From Sulfurospirillum arcachonense DSM 9755 (GTDB taxonomy: Bacteria > Campylobacterota > Campylobacteria > Campylobacterales > Sulfurospirillaceae), in NCBI RefSeq assembly GCF_000597725.1, contig NZ_JFBL01000009.1, forward strand, positions 47,783 through 111,782: 64,000 nucleotides of DNA. Direction: 5' to 3'. The translations under genes were made by a program, and so were the position numbers. Under the pieces are notes generated by a model. That model did not search any database. It saw nothing but the letters and a program-made list of their open reading frames with translations, and was not told the DNA's origin. The first letter of the stretch is position 1. Each line of letters starts with the position of its first letter. This document shows, in pieces, positions 27,285-37,268 of this stretch.

Positions 27285-29780
27285 ATGGATTATAAAAAAA
27301 ATAAAAATTTAACTAAATGGATAGTTATTTTGCCACTTTTGGGAATACTTATCACTGCTTTTCTTTTTATTGAAATATTTATTGAACAACAAAAAGCTAA
27401 TTTTGAAGATGACTTGAGAGATGTTCGCTCAGAAATTATTAAAATATCAAAAACAGATATACAAGAAAGAATTATTGAAGCTTCCAATTTTATACGAATA
27501 AATCAAAAAATATTAAAACGAGAAGCTAGAAATGAAGTAAAACGTTTAGCAAATTTTCCAATAAAAATGATAGAAAATACATATAATAACAATAAAAATC
27601 TTTCTAAAAAAGAAATTTTACAAAAGATAAAAGACAGACTTAGAGATATAAGGTTTTTTGATAATTTAAGCGGATATTATTTTATATATGATTTTGATGG
27701 AAATGTTGTTCTTTTGCCTCCTACGCCATCTTTAGAAGGCAGGAACATACATGATTTTAAAGATGTAAAAAAGACATCTACAATGGAAGTTATTTTACAA
27801 CTGATAAGAGAGAAAAAAGAGGGTTTTCATGAGTGGTATTGGAATAAACCTAATGAAGTGAAACTAAAGAAGAAGATTGGTTATATAAAACAGTTTGAAC
27901 CACTTGGTATTTTTATAGGGACTGCTAGGTATGAAGAAGATATCAATGAAAGTATTAGAGAAGAGATGAAAAAACTTTTATTTAATACAAGGTATGGTGA
28001 AAAGGGTTATATCTTTGCTTTTGATTATAGTGGCAAAGTTATTTCTCATATTCAAACAAACCTTATTGGAACTAATATGTGGGATACAGTTACTAATGAT
28101 GTGCATATTGTTCAAAATATGATAAAAGGTGCAGAATTACTAAAAGAGGGTTTTTTTATGACGTATATATCAATATATGACCCTACTATAAAAAAGCAAG
28201 AACTCAAAACTTCATATATAAAAGATATTCCAGAACTCTCTTGGGTAATTGGAACAGGGTTTACTTATAAAGAGGTACTTCAGAAAATAACAAATAAAGA
28301 TAAATTACTTGAAAAAAAATTAAATAAAACTATAAAAGACATAAGTATAATGACTCTTATAATTGCAGTATTAGTAATGATTGCAACGCTCTTTGTTTTT
28401 GTAAAACTAAGAAGAATACTAAAGTTATATCATGAAGATTTAATTGATAAAAATATTCAAACTTCAGAACAAAAAGAACAGTTAATTTATCAATTAGGAC
28501 ATGATAGTTTAACTTCTTTACCAAATAGAATTCTATTGTCTCAAAAGTTAGAAAGTTCAATACTTCGAGCAAAAAGGGATAATACTAAAATTGCTGTAAT
28601 GTTTATTGATATAGATAATTTTAAAAGTATAAACGATAGTTTAGGCCATGATGTTGGGGATATTTTGCTACAAGAAGTGGCTTTGAGATTTAAAAACTCT
28701 GTAAGATCATCAGATATGGTTGCTAGATTAAGTGGAGATGAGTTTATAATCTTTTTAGATAATTGTAAAGATGCAAAAAATATTACTAAAGTACTAGATA
28801 TCATACAACAATCAATGAAAAAACCAATACTATTAAATAAAATTGAACATAAAGTTTCATTGAGTATTGGTGTGAGTATTTATCCTGATAATGGAGAAGA
28901 AGTACAAATACTTTTAAAAAATGCAGACATTGCTATGTATAAAGCAAAAGAAAATGGGAAAAATAGATATAAATTTTTTACAGATAAAATAAATGATGAA
29001 ATACAAAGAAGAATAGAAGTAGAAAAATCTTTACATGAAGCAATAGAAAAAAAAGAGTTTTTATCTCATTATCAGCCTTTAGTCAATACAAAAAGTGGAA
29101 AAATTGTGGGGGTTGAGGCACTGATAAGATGGTTACACCCTTCTAAAGGTTTGATATTTCCTGATGAGTTTATGCCAATAGCAGAAGATAGTAATTTGAT
29201 TGTTGAAATAGGCAATAGAGTTATTTATGAATCTTTCACTCAAATGGTTAAATGGAAAGAAAAAGGTTATGGACTTGAAAAAATTTCTATTAATATTGCA
29301 GCAAGACAGTTAGAAAGTAAAGGTTTTGTTAACTATATTAAAAAAATGTTAAAAGAGACATCTTGTAAAGCTGAGTGGATAGAGCTTGAAATAGTAGAAC
29401 GATATGCCATGAAAAATCCAACAAAATCTATAGAAATTTTAAATCAATTAAGAAAAATGAATATCGCTATTGCTATTGATGATTTTGGAACAGGATACTC
29501 ATCTTTATCATATATAAAACAGTTTCCAATTACGAAGTTAAAAATAGATAGAGCTTTTATAAAAAATATTATAGGTAGCTATAAAGATCAGGCTATAGCA
29601 GAGGCTATCATTGCCTTAGCTTATGGACTTCGTATGGAAGTTTTAGCTGAAGGGGTTGAAACACATAAAGAAAAAGAGTTTTTGATGAGTCAAAAATGTT
29701 ATTTAATGCAAGGTTATTTTTTTAGTAAACCTTTGCCACTTGATGAGGTTGAAATACTTTTAGAAAAAGGAATAGTTTGA
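27285..29780 (+). CDS. Cache-GGDEF-EAL c-di-GMP protein, 831 aa
   Basis: An N-terminal helix (about 13-30) and a second (about 345-365) bracket a periplasmic double Cache region with two GYYFIYDFDG / GYIFAFDYSG repeats, probably small-molecule sensing. A GGDEF domain follows (about 410-565) with the signature written SGDEF, so cyclase activity may be weak or kept. The EAL domain (about 580-830) keeps all key residues: VEALIRW, NIAARQ, LEIVER, DDFGTGYSS, LKIDRAF and AEGVE, so it should be an active c-di-GMP phosphodiesterase. The stop overlaps the sdaA start by four bases. Confidence 0.93.
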   Translation: MDYKKNKNLTKWIVILPLLGILITAFLFIEIFIEQQKANFEDDLRDVRSEIIKISKTDIQERIIEASNFIRINQKILKREARNEVKRLANFPIKMIENTYNNNKNLSKKEILQKIKDRLRDIRFFDNLSGYYFIYDFDGNVVLLPPTPSLEGRNIHDFKDVKKTSTMEVILQLIREKKEGFHEWYWNKPNEVKLKKKIGYIKQFEPLGIFIGTARYEEDINESIREEMKKLLFNTRYGEKGYIFAFDYSGKVISHIQTNLIGTNMWDTVTNDVHIVQNMIKGAELLKEGFFMTYISIYDPTIKKQELKTSYIKDIPELSWVIGTGFTYKEVLQKITNKDKLLEKKLNKTIKDISIMTLIIAVLVMIATLFVFVKLRRILKLYHEDLIDKNIQTSEQKEQLIYQLGHDSLTSLPNRILLSQKLESSILRAKRDNTKIAVMFIDIDNFKSINDSLGHDVGDILLQEVALRFKNSVRSSDMVARLSGDEFIIFLDNCKDAKNITKVLDIIQQSMKKPILLNKIEHKVSLSIGVSIYPDNGEEVQILLKNADIAMYKAKENGKNRYKFFTDKINDEIQRRIEVEKSLHEAIEKKEFLSHYQPLVNTKSGKIVGVEALIRWLHPSKGLIFPDEFMPIAEDSNLIVEIGNRVIYESFTQMVKWKEKGYGLEKISINIAARQLESKGFVNYIKKMLKETSCKAEWIELEIVERYAMKNPTKSIEILNQLRKMNIAIAIDDFGTGYSSLSYIKQFPITKLKIDRAFIKNIIGSYKDQAIAEAIIALAYGLRMEVLAEGVETHKEKEFLMSQKCYLMQGYFFSKPLPLDEVEILLEKGIV

Positions 29781-31159
29781 ATTCAGTGTTTGAAATTTTT
29801 AAAATAGGGATTGGACCTTCAAGTTCTCATACTGTAGGACCTATGAAAATAGCACAAGCATTTGTAAATATAGCACAAGATAAAGATGTTTTACAAGATA
29901 CACACAAGATAAAAATAGAATTATTTGGTTCACTAGGCGCAACAGGAATTGGACATAGTAGTGATAAAGCTGTCGTTCTTGGATTGATAGGGATGAATCC
30001 AGAGAATATAAATATGAAAATAGCAAAAGTACGTTTTGAAGAGGTATTAGAACATAAGAAAATCAATCTTTTAGAAATTAAAAGAGTTGATTTTGACTTT
30101 ACAAAAGACTTAGTTTTATATGCAAATAAATTTTTAGATTTTCATTCCAATGGTATTAAGCTTCATTTTTTTGATAAAAATGGAAAAGTTCTACTTTCTA
30201 AAACATATTATTCCATTGGTGGAGGTGCAATACTGGATGAAGAGGATATAGGTAAAAGTGAAAATGAAGAGAGTGTTACTTTACCATATTCTTTTAACTC
30301 AGCTGATGAATTATTAATGAAGTGCCGTGAAAATTCATTAAGTATAAGTACTTTGATGATGGAAAATGAAAAGAGTATCAGAAGTGAGGAAGAAGTAAAA
30401 GAAAAACTTCTTGAGATATGGAAAGTTATGGAAGAGTGTATAAAAATAGGGTGTGAAACAACAGGTGTTTTACCAAAGATGGGTGTTAGAAAAAGAGCAA
30501 ACGAAATTTTTAATAGACTCAAAAGTAAAGATGGTTTTTCAATGATTGATCCACTTGAAGTGATGGACTGGATAAACCTTTGGGCCCTTGCGGTCAATGA
30601 AGAAAATGCTTGTGGTGGAAAGATAGTAACGGCACCAACCAATGGAGCTGCTGGAGTAATTCCTTCAGTTATACAGTATATGAATAGGTTTTTAGGAAAT
30701 TCACTTAAAGAATATGATGAAGATAAAATTGTCAAGTTTTTACTAACAGCAGGAGCAATCGGTATTCTTTACCAAAAAAATGCTTCAATAAGTGGAGCTG
30801 ATGTGGGATGTCAGGGTGAAGTTGGTGTTGCTTGTTCTATGGCAGCAGGAGCACTTGCAGAAGCAATGGGTGGTTCGATTGAGCAAGTAGAAAATGCTGC
30901 TGAGATAGGAATGGAACATAATCTAGGACTTACATGTGACCCAGTTGGTGGTTTGGTTCAAATCCCTTGTATAGAGAGAAATGCAATGGCTGCTATGAAA
31001 GCAGTAAATGCTGCACGTATGGCACTTAATGGAGATGGAAAACATTTTGTTTCGCTTGATAATGTTATCAAAACTATGTTTGAAACAGGTAAAGATATGA
31101 TGAATAAATATAAAGAGACTTCGCAAGGTGGACTTGCAGTTAATATTGTTGAGTGTTAG
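29777..31159 (+). CDS. sdaA: L-serine dehydratase
   Basis: 460 residues, single-chain iron-sulfur L-serine ammonia-lyase that converts serine to pyruvate and ammonia. The start is TTG, overlapping the previous stop. GIGPSSSHTVGPM opens the beta domain; TAPTNGAAGVIPSV and DVGCQGEVGVACSMAAG are alpha-domain signatures, with the cluster cysteines in ENACGGK, VGCQGE and LTCDP. It is coupled to the GGDEF-EAL gene but metabolically unrelated to it. Confidence 0.95.
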   Translation: MNSVFEIFKIGIGPSSSHTVGPMKIAQAFVNIAQDKDVLQDTHKIKIELFGSLGATGIGHSSDKAVVLGLIGMNPENINMKIAKVRFEEVLEHKKINLLEIKRVDFDFTKDLVLYANKFLDFHSNGIKLHFFDKNGKVLLSKTYYSIGGGAILDEEDIGKSENEESVTLPYSFNSADELLMKCRENSLSISTLMMENEKSIRSEEEVKEKLLEIWKVMEECIKIGCETTGVLPKMGVRKRANEIFNRLKSKDGFSMIDPLEVMDWINLWALAVNEENACGGKIVTAPTNGAAGVIPSVIQYMNRFLGNSLKEYDEDKIVKFLLTAGAIGILYQKNASISGADVGCQGEVGVACSMAAGALAEAMGGSIEQVENAAEIGMEHNLGLTCDPVGGLVQIPCIERNAMAAMKAVNAARMALNGDGKHFVSLDNVIKTMFETGKDMMNKYKETSQGGLAVNIVEC

Positions 31160-31223
31160 AAAATCAACTAAAAGGTATTTTTTTATTTTAGTGTGAAAAT
31201 AACTAATAGTATATAAAAAATGG

Positions 31224-31229
31224 TATAAT
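31224..31229 (+). promoter_or_regulatory. Putative -10 box
   Basis: TATAAT 40 bases upstream of the M15 carboxypeptidase ATG and 65 bases after the sdaA stop. Confidence 0.4.
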
Positions 31230-31268
31230 GACTTTTTGTTTGATAAAATCATTTTAATTAGGTGTGAG

Positions 31269-32012
31269 ATGCATAGAAGAGCATTTTTAGGATTACTTGC
31301 AGCAAGTTCTTTGTCTGCAATGTCAAATGTAAAACAAGAAGATAATGCAGTTTGGTTAGATCAAAAACAATTATCTGTATTTTTGAGTATTCAAAAAAAA
31401 CTTGAATTAGTAAAAAGAGCTGTAGGATATGGACATTTTAATATATTATCATTTGATGATATGTTAAAAACGGCCACTAGATACTCTAAAATAGGACAGT
31501 TTACTAAAGAAGAATTAGCTTTCATAGAAGAGATATTTTACGCAGATCCAAGTGAACATGGCTTTTATGGAAAAAGAACTATGCCAACACTTACCACCAA
31601 TATTAATAAAAAAGAAGTAATGAAAATAAAACATACAGGGCATTATCTTTTTCGTGGACACTCTGATGAATCTTACAATAGAGTGATTTCAGATGTAGGA
31701 AATTCACTTATACTTACTTCAGGTGTAAGAGGTATTCCAAAGCAAATGAATTTATACTTCAATAAAATAAAAAGAACACAAGGCAATTTAACGTTAGCTT
31801 CTCGCTCACTTGCACCTCCTGCATATTCTTATCATTCTATAGGTGATTTTGATATTGGGAAAAAAGGGTGGGGTTATAAGAACTTTACAGTTTCTTTTGC
31901 AAGAACTCAAGAGTTCTGGAGATTAAGACAATTATCGTATATATCAATGAGATACACAATAAATAATAAAGATGGAGTTAGATTTGAGCCTTGGCATGTT
32001 AAGATTATTTAG
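31269..32012 (+). CDS. M15/VanY-type murein carboxypeptidase with Tat-like signal
   Basis: 247 residues from the ATG at 31269. The N-terminus MHRRAFLGLLAASSLSA has paired arginines before a hydrophobic stretch, as in twin-arginine signals, so export as a folded metalloprotein is likely. Zinc ligands of the M15 (D-Ala-D-Ala/LD-carboxypeptidase) fold are visible: LTSGVRG, YSYHSIGDFDIG (H...D) and EPWHV (second His). It probably trims peptidoglycan peptides. It is immediately upstream of, and overlapping, a Csd4-like gene, so the two may share a job in cell shape. Confidence 0.8.
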   Translation: MHRRAFLGLLAASSLSAMSNVKQEDNAVWLDQKQLSVFLSIQKKLELVKRAVGYGHFNILSFDDMLKTATRYSKIGQFTKEELAFIEEIFYADPSEHGFYGKRTMPTLTTNINKKEVMKIKHTGHYLFRGHSDESYNRVISDVGNSLILTSGVRGIPKQMNLYFNKIKRTQGNLTLASRSLAPPAYSYHSIGDFDIGKKGWGYKNFTVSFARTQEFWRLRQLSYISMRYTINNKDGVRFEPWHVKII

Positions 32013-33312
32013 TATATTTATACTTTTTACAGGATTAGTTTTTGCGGATGGATTTGATTTTACTCTTATAAAAAAAGGTCAACAAGATGACAATAATACC
32101 TTATTTATAGTTGGAGGAATTCAAGGTGATGAGCCTGGTGGATTTATGGCTGCTTCTCTTCTTTCCACACATTATGATATAAAGAAAGGTTCTGTTTGGA
32201 TTGTTCCAAATTTTAACTTTTACTCTATCATAAAAAGTAATCGTGGTCCAAATGGTGATATGAATAGAAAATTTGCAAAACTTTCTAATAATGACCCAGA
32301 TTTTCATTCCATAGATAGAATGAAAAAGATTATTAAAGAAAAAAATATTAAGATGATTGTCAATCTTCATGATGGAAGTGGATTTTATAGAAAAAAATAT
32401 GTTGATAAACAACATCGCCCTTCAAAATGGGGTCAAGCTACTATCATTGATCAAGCAAAAGTTAAAGGTATCGCTTATGGGAACTTACAAGAGATTGCAA
32501 AAAAAGTAGATAAGCATATTAATAAAAACTTATTAAAAAAAGAGCATATTTTTCATACAAAAAATACAAAAACACATCTTAAAAAAACTTACGAAGAAAA
32601 AGAGATGAGTAAAACTTTGACTTATTATGCTATTGGTAAGGGCAAAGCTGCATTTGGAAATGAGTCTAGTAAATCATTGCCTGTTCATGAAAGGGTGTAT
32701 TATAAACTTTTAGCACTTGAAAAATTTATGGATATTATGGGTATTGAGTATACAAGAAAATTTAAACTCAATGCAAGGGAGTTAAAGGATGTTATAGATA
32801 ATGACATCTATATATCTTTTAATAATAAAAAGATATTTATACCACTTTCACGTATTCGCTCGCACATAACTTATTTTCCAGTTGAAAAAGGGGCTAAAAT
32901 AAGTTTTAAACCAAGTTCACCTGTGATGACTGTCATTGAAGAAAAAGGAAAGTATATAGTCTATTATGGTAATCGTAGACTTACTACTTTAGTACCTCAG
33001 TATTTAGAGTATGATAAATTTGATGGGCATTTAAAGGTAAATGTTGATGGAAAAGTCAAAAATGTGACTTTGGGGAGTTTAGTAAAAGTAAAAAAGTATT
33101 TTAATGTCCAAGTTGACAAAAGAGTACGGGTTAATGTCATTGGATATGTCAATAAAAAACATAAAAATGAGTCAGGACTGAATATTCGAAAAAAATATAT
33201 ATTTAAAAGATATTCTATTGATAAAGATGGTAAAAGATTTAGAGTTGAAGTATATGATAGGAAAGTTAAGAATAAATTTTTAGGAATGTTCTTAGTTGAA
33301 TTTGGAGCCTAG
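31996..33312 (+). CDS. csd4: Murein carboxypeptidase Csd4/Pgp1-like (cell shape)
   Basis: 438 residues from the ATG at 31996, which gives a clean signal peptide ([19 protein letters not shown]). An M14-type zinc peptidase domain follows: [24 protein letters not shown] and [11 protein letters not shown] match Csd4 of Helicobacter pylori and Pgp1 of Campylobacter jejuni. Those enzymes cut murein tripeptides to dipeptides and are required for helical cell shape. The C-terminal third is the beta-rich region also seen in those proteins. It overlaps the upstream M15 gene by 17 bp and the following tsaD start region closely. Confidence 0.9.
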   Translation: MLRLFSIFILFTGLVFADGFDFTLIKKGQQDDNNTLFIVGGIQGDEPGGFMAASLLSTHYDIKKGSVWIVPNFNFYSIIKSNRGPNGDMNRKFAKLSNNDPDFHSIDRMKKIIKEKNIKMIVNLHDGSGFYRKKYVDKQHRPSKWGQATIIDQAKVKGIAYGNLQEIAKKVDKHINKNLLKKEHIFHTKNTKTHLKKTYEEKEMSKTLTYYAIGKGKAAFGNESSKSLPVHERVYYKLLALEKFMDIMGIEYTRKFKLNARELKDVIDNDIYISFNNKKIFIPLSRIRSHITYFPVEKGAKISFKPSSPVMTVIEEKGKYIVYYGNRRLTTLVPQYLEYDKFDGHLKVNVDGKVKNVTLGSLVKVKKYFNVQVDKRVRVNVIGYVNKKHKNESGLNIRKKYIFKRYSIDKDGKRFRVEVYDRKVKNKFLGMFLVEFGA

Positions 33313-33313
33313 T

Positions 33314-34291
33314 TTGATATTGAGTATTGAGAGTAGTTGTGATGATAGCTCCATAGCAATCACACGTATTAGGGATGCTAAACTACTTTTTCATAAAAAG
33401 ATTTCTCAAGAGATAGACCACTCCCAGTATGGAGGGGTGGTTCCTGAACTTGCAGCTCGTCTTCATGCTATTGCTTTACCAAATATACTAGAAGAGACAA
33501 AAAAGTATTTTAAAGATTTAAAAGCAGTTGCTGTGACCAATGAACCGGGACTTTCTGTGACATTGGTTGAGGGCGTTTGTATGGCAAAAGCACTTAGCCT
33601 TTCACTCGATATCCCACTACTTCCTATAAATCATTTAAAAGGGCATATATACTCTTTATTTATAGATAAACCAGAGGTTCAATTTCCTTTAGGAGTTTTA
33701 TTGGTTTCTGGCGGACATACACAAGTCTTACATGTAAAGAGTTATGACGAAATAGAAGTTCTTGCAACTACACTTGATGATAGTTTTGGTGAGAGTTTTG
33801 ATAAGGTAGCAAAGATGCTTGGGCTTGGATATCCTGGAGGTCCTGTTGTTGAGAAGTCAGCTTTAAGTGGAGATGCCACAAAGTTTGATTTTACAGTGCC
33901 ACTTTTAAGAACTCCAAAACTTGCTTTTAGTTATTCAGGATTGAAAAATCAAGTAAGATTAGCAATAGAAGAAAACCCAGAAGCTAAAAATGATATTTGT
34001 GCCTCTTTTCAAAATGTTGCAACAAAACATCTTATACATAAACTAAAAAAGATTTTGCAGACTAATAGTTTTAAAAATTTTGCTATTGTTGGTGGAGCAA
34101 GTGCCAATAAGTACTTAAGAAGTGAAATAGAAAAACTTTGTCAAACAGATAAAATGCAACTTTTAGTAGCTGATATGCAATTTTGTTCAGACAATGCGGC
34201 AATGATAGGAAGATGTGCGATTGATGCGTATAGATTGAAAAGATTTGCTAAGTTAGATGAAATAGATGTAAATCCTAGGACAAATTTTTAG
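33314..34291 (+). CDS. tsaD: tRNA threonylcarbamoyladenosine synthase subunit TsaD
   Basis: 325 residues. The TTG at 33314 is chosen because GGAG lies six bases upstream. TsaD transfers the threonylcarbamoyl group to A37 of ANN-decoding tRNAs. [12 protein letters not shown] opens the ASKHA fold, the metal-binding pair is in [10 protein letters not shown] (H-x3-H), [11 protein letters not shown] and the CSDNAAMIG aspartate complete the site. It ends four bases into the convergent murB gene. Confidence 0.96.
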   Translation: MILSIESSCDDSSIAITRIRDAKLLFHKKISQEIDHSQYGGVVPELAARLHAIALPNILEETKKYFKDLKAVAVTNEPGLSVTLVEGVCMAKALSLSLDIPLLPINHLKGHIYSLFIDKPEVQFPLGVLLVSGGHTQVLHVKSYDEIEVLATTLDDSFGESFDKVAKMLGLGYPGGPVVEKSALSGDATKFDFTVPLLRTPKLAFSYSGLKNQVRLAIEENPEAKNDICASFQNVATKHLIHKLKKILQTNSFKNFAIVGGASANKYLRSEIEKLCQTDKMQLLVADMQFCSDNAAMIGRCAIDAYRLKRFAKLDEIDVNPRTNF

Positions 34292-35067
34292 ATTTTATCT
34301 ATAATTTTTATCTCCATCTCTAAAACAATACCACTATTTTCAAAAACTCTTTTTTTTGCAATTTCTATGAGTTTTATAGCTTCGTCATAGGTACCATTCC
34401 CAAGATTTACTAAAAAATTAGCGTGGCTTTCACAAAAGGCCATATTCCCAACCTTAAAACCTTTTAAATCAGATTCATCTAAAAGTTTTCCTGCAAAATT
34501 GTTTGCTGGATTTTTAAAACAACTACCTGCACTAGGTAGATTTGGTTGATTGTCTCTTAATTTCTTAAAAAATTCTAAAAGACTTTTATCGAAACCAGAA
34601 TGTATTTCAAAAGAGGCTTCATAGATAGTTCCATCTATATTTGTATACCTATAGCCATACTCTAAATCTTTTTTTTCTATCCAACCATTTTGTGTTTTAA
34701 TAGCTTTTAAATAGTTGAAAATTTCCCACTCTTTTAAACCAGCATTCATCTTTATCATTCCACCAAGAGTTCCAGGGAGTTTTTGCATAAGTTCAAAATG
34801 AGCAATGTTGTATTTTTTAGCATAAGAGAGAATCTTTCCACTAGGAGTGGCACCTCCTATATGTAATAGATTATCCTTTACATGTACAAAGTTAAAATCT
34901 TTTCCTAGCATAGCAAATTTTGGTGGATTTGAGGAGACTAAGAGGTTATTCCCACCTCCTAGAATAATAGTGTTTTTATCTACATGTAAAGCTTTTTTTA
35001 GAACTTCTACATGAACAATCGGACCTATTTTTATACTAGTATAAGAGCTAAGGTCTATAGATTTCAT
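34288..35067 (-). CDS. murB: UDP-N-acetylenolpyruvoylglucosamine reductase
   Basis: 259 residues, the short type found in epsilonproteobacteria (E. coli MurB has about 340). FAD-dependent reduction of the enolpyruvyl group gives UDP-N-acetylmuramate for peptidoglycan. [11 protein letters not shown] and [14 protein letters not shown] bind FAD; the catalytic serine lies in [11 protein letters not shown]. fliQ lies directly upstream on the same strand, with adjacent coordinates. Confidence 0.95.
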   Translation of the reverse strand: MKSIDLSSYTSIKIGPIVHVEVLKKALHVDKNTIILGGGNNLLVSSNPPKFAMLGKDFNFVHVKDNLLHIGGATPSGKILSYAKKYNIAHFELMQKLPGTLGGMIKMNAGLKEWEIFNYLKAIKTQNGWIEKKDLEYGYRYTNIDGTIYEASFEIHSGFDKSLLEFFKKLRDNQPNLPSAGSCFKNPANNFAGKLLDESDLKGFKVGNMAFCESHANFLVNLGNGTYDEAIKLIEIAKKRVFENSGIVLEMEIKIIDKI

Positions 35068-35334
35068 TTAAAAGATAAAACTAGGAATTAGATTGATAAC
35101 TCTTTGTGTAAATTCAATCATCATATTCATCATCCAAGGCATAGTAAAAATCGCAACTATAATAACGAGTATGATTTTAGGTACAAAACTTAGAGTCATT
35201 TCATTGATTTGTGTTGTTGCTTGAAAAATAGATATTGCAAGTCCAGCCATAAGTCCAGCCATAAGCATAGGTAAGGACATCAAAAGAGCTAGTTTAAATG
35301 TCTCAACACCAAGACCTATGAGTTTTGCTTCCAT
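35068..35334 (-). CDS. fliQ: Flagellar export apparatus protein FliQ
   Basis: 88 residues with two membrane helices. The core AGLAISIFQATTQINEMTLSF and the FVPKI that follows are conserved in FliQ, part of the export gate of the flagellar type III system. It stands beside murB with no gap and without other flagellar genes, an arrangement known in this phylum. Confidence 0.95.
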   Translation of the reverse strand: MEAKLIGLGVETFKLALLMSLPMLMAGLMAGLAISIFQATTQINEMTLSFVPKIILVIIVAIFTMPWMMNMMIEFTQRVINLIPSFIF

Positions 35335-35373
35335 TTAATGTCTCCTTTTCAAAGAAGTAAATTCCATAAAAAT

Positions 35374-35412
35374 TCCTTTCCCTAAAAAGGGGTCAGGTCT
35401 AAACTCTAAACT
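35374..35412. repeat. Possible REP-like element
   Basis: Between mqnD and fliQ is a short hairpin CCCTAAAAAGGGG followed by TCAGGTCTAAACTCTAAAC. The GGGGTCAGGTC word recalls sequences that flank REP-associated (Y1-type) transposase genes. There is no transposase in the window, so this would be a lone remnant. The identification is from memory only. Confidence 0.25.
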
Positions 35413-35421
35413 TTTATGCAT

Positions 35422-36285
35422 TTAGCTATTCCTTAACTCTTTATACTCTCTTGGTATTAAAAAATCTTCAGCTTTTATAAGTGTATCATAAAAGCCATTT
35501 TCATATCCAATTTCAAAGAGTCTATTTATAGCTTTGTACTGAATTTCATTTAATGCAACGGAGTCTGCATTTGCATACATGCTAAGATATTTTTCTAAAG
35601 TTGGAGCATCCACTCTGATTAAATCACGCTCAAGGAGCATTTTTGAAAGAGGCTTTGCGTGAGTAGTGGCTACTTTTACAGCTTTTATAAGAGTGTCTTC
35701 ATAATCAATAGCACGGTTGATTGGAATAGAACGACGTAGTGCCATTCCTCCAAGAGGTAGAGGTAAATCCCCACCACTAAGTTCACACCAAATATCCCAA
35801 AGTTCACGTTCTACTTCTAGTTTATCATCAAAGGTGAGTATACTTTCATGGATTAAAACACCAGCATCCACTTCACCATTTAAAACTGCATCTTCTATCT
35901 CTAAAAAGTTTTTGTAAATTATGCGTGCTTCAGGATAAGCGATTTTAAAAAGCATAGCATTTGTAGTGTGTTCACCACTCAAGGCTACTTTAAAGTTTCT
36001 TTTGAGTTTTTTGTCTTTTAGTTTAACAACTTTAGGGCCATAGCCTTCACCAAAACTTACAGCTGTTGTCAAAAGTGCATACTCTTCTCTAATTTTAGGA
36101 TAAAGTGCAAAACTAATCGCTGTAACATCATAAGTATTTTTAAAAGCTTCTACATTGAGTGTTTCAATATCAAGGGCAATGTTGTCAAATTTTATACCTT
36201 CTAAATTAACCCATCCAAAACGGATAGCATAGTACATAAAAATATCATCGGCATCTGGTGAGTGAGCTACTGTTATGGTTTTCAT
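35422..36285 (-). CDS. mqnD: 1,4-dihydroxy-6-naphthoate synthase (futalosine pathway)
   Basis: 287 residues of the periplasmic-binding-protein-like MqnA/MqnD family. MqnD converts cyclic de-hypoxanthine futalosine to 1,4-dihydroxy-6-naphthoate in menaquinone synthesis. SPDADDIFMYYAI at the N-terminus, ALSGEHTTNAML, DAGVLIHE and DLPLPLGGMALRR are MqnD hallmarks. The futalosine route is the usual menaquinone route of Campylobacterota. It overlaps the small upstream gene by four bases. Confidence 0.94.
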   Translation of the reverse strand: MKTITVAHSPDADDIFMYYAIRFGWVNLEGIKFDNIALDIETLNVEAFKNTYDVTAISFALYPKIREEYALLTTAVSFGEGYGPKVVKLKDKKLKRNFKVALSGEHTTNAMLFKIAYPEARIIYKNFLEIEDAVLNGEVDAGVLIHESILTFDDKLEVERELWDIWCELSGGDLPLPLGGMALRRSIPINRAIDYEDTLIKAVKVATTHAKPLSKMLLERDLIRVDAPTLEKYLSMYANADSVALNEIQYKAINRLFEIGYENGFYDTLIKAEDFLIPREYKELRNS

Positions 36286-36512
36286 TTTTTGTTCTTTTTG
36301 CGTGAAGCTTTTGCTAGTTTCGCTTTTTTCTTTGCTTTGGCTTTTTTTGCTTCTACATTTGCAGCTTTTCTAGCATTGACGATTTGATCTTCTTTTTCAT
36401 AACTTTTTGGAGTAAAACCTGCTTTAATAGCAGCGGTTGCTTGTGTTCCAAAAGCAGCTATTTTATCTCCATTTTTCGTATCTACACTAGAAGTGTTTTT
36501 TTTGGTTGCCAT
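36282..36512 (-). CDS. Small basic protein of unknown function
   Basis: 76 residues, not a family I can name. The first half is ordinary (VDTKNGDKIAAFGTQATAAI) and the last third is a lysine/alanine run (EAKKAKAKKKAKLAKASRK) like histone-H1-type tails, so nucleic-acid binding is possible but unproven. It shares a four-base overlap with mqnD, which implies cotranslation. A TAAGG ribosome-binding site precedes the start. Confidence 0.7.
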   Translation of the reverse strand: MATKKNTSSVDTKNGDKIAAFGTQATAAIKAGFTPKSYEKEDQIVNARKAANVEAKKAKAKKKAKLAKASRKKNKK

Positions 36513-36610
36513 AATTTACCTTGTTTTTAATTAATGCGTATTATATAAAAATTTTGATAAAGAAGGTATTATATGGCTATTTAATAAAATAGAAGAGAAT
36601 AAAATCTCTT

Positions 36611-36832
36611 CTATTTTACAATTTTAACAATCATCTTTCTTACCATGGGAATAATTACAAGAACAGAAGGAAATGCAACAATCCAAGCTTTTATCCAAGC
36701 ATTGAACCACACTATAGGAAAATTATCTACTAAACCTAAGTTTACAATTACAAGAACCCCTGAAATAACAAGAGACATAAACATTGTTACGAGTAAACTA
36801 AAGATTAAAAACTCATATCTTTTATCTATCAT
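36611..36832 (-). CDS. DUF2798-type small membrane protein
   Basis: 73 residues from the ATG at 36832, which has AGAGG six bases upstream. Two membrane helices, with RYEFLIFSLLVTMFMS and WIKAWIVAFPSVLVIIP matching the DUF2798 pattern. The function of the family is unknown. Its start overlaps the end of the preceding carboxymuconolactone-decarboxylase-like gene, so the two form an operon. Confidence 0.8.
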   Translation of the reverse strand: MIDKRYEFLIFSLLVTMFMSLVISGVLVIVNLGLVDNFPIVWFNAWIKAWIVAFPSVLVIIPMVRKMIVKIVK

Positions 36833-37193
36833 TAAAAACCTCTTTAGCTGCAAACAGGCCATTTAAAGCACAAGGGAAACCTCCATAAACTGCCATTTGC
36901 ATTATGATTTCTATAATCTCTTTTTTACTGCAACCAACATTAAGCCCAGCGTGAATATGGACTTTGAGCTGGGGTGCTGCATTGCCCATAACTGTAAGTG
37001 CAGCAATAGTAGCAATCTCTCTTGATTTTAAATCTAGGTTTTCTCTTGTGTATATATCTCCAAAAGGAAATTCTATGAGTAAGTCAGCAAACTCAGGGGC
37101 GATATCTTTTAAAGATTCTATTACCTTTTCTCCTGCATCTCCATCAACTTCTTTTAGTTTTTCCCAGCCTTTTTTAAATCTTTCAGATTTCAT
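36822..37193 (-). CDS. Carboxymuconolactone decarboxylase family protein
   Basis: 123 residues of the AhpD-like all-helical family. AAPQLKVHIHAGLNVGCSKKEIIEII carries the histidine and the single cysteine of the usual active region. Most small members act as peroxidases or unknown redox proteins, not true decarboxylases. It is followed by the DUF2798 membrane protein. The neighbouring AraC gene at 37269 may control the pair. Confidence 0.87.
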   Translation of the reverse strand: MKSERFKKGWEKLKEVDGDAGEKVIESLKDIAPEFADLLIEFPFGDIYTRENLDLKSREIATIAALTVMGNAAPQLKVHIHAGLNVGCSKKEIIEIIMQMAVYGGFPCALNGLFAAKEVFNDR

Positions 37194-37268
37194 CTGTACT
37201 CCTTTGTATTTATTTAAGGAAATTATAGATGAATTTTAAAAATGAGTGTATAAGAAAAAGCGTTTATT

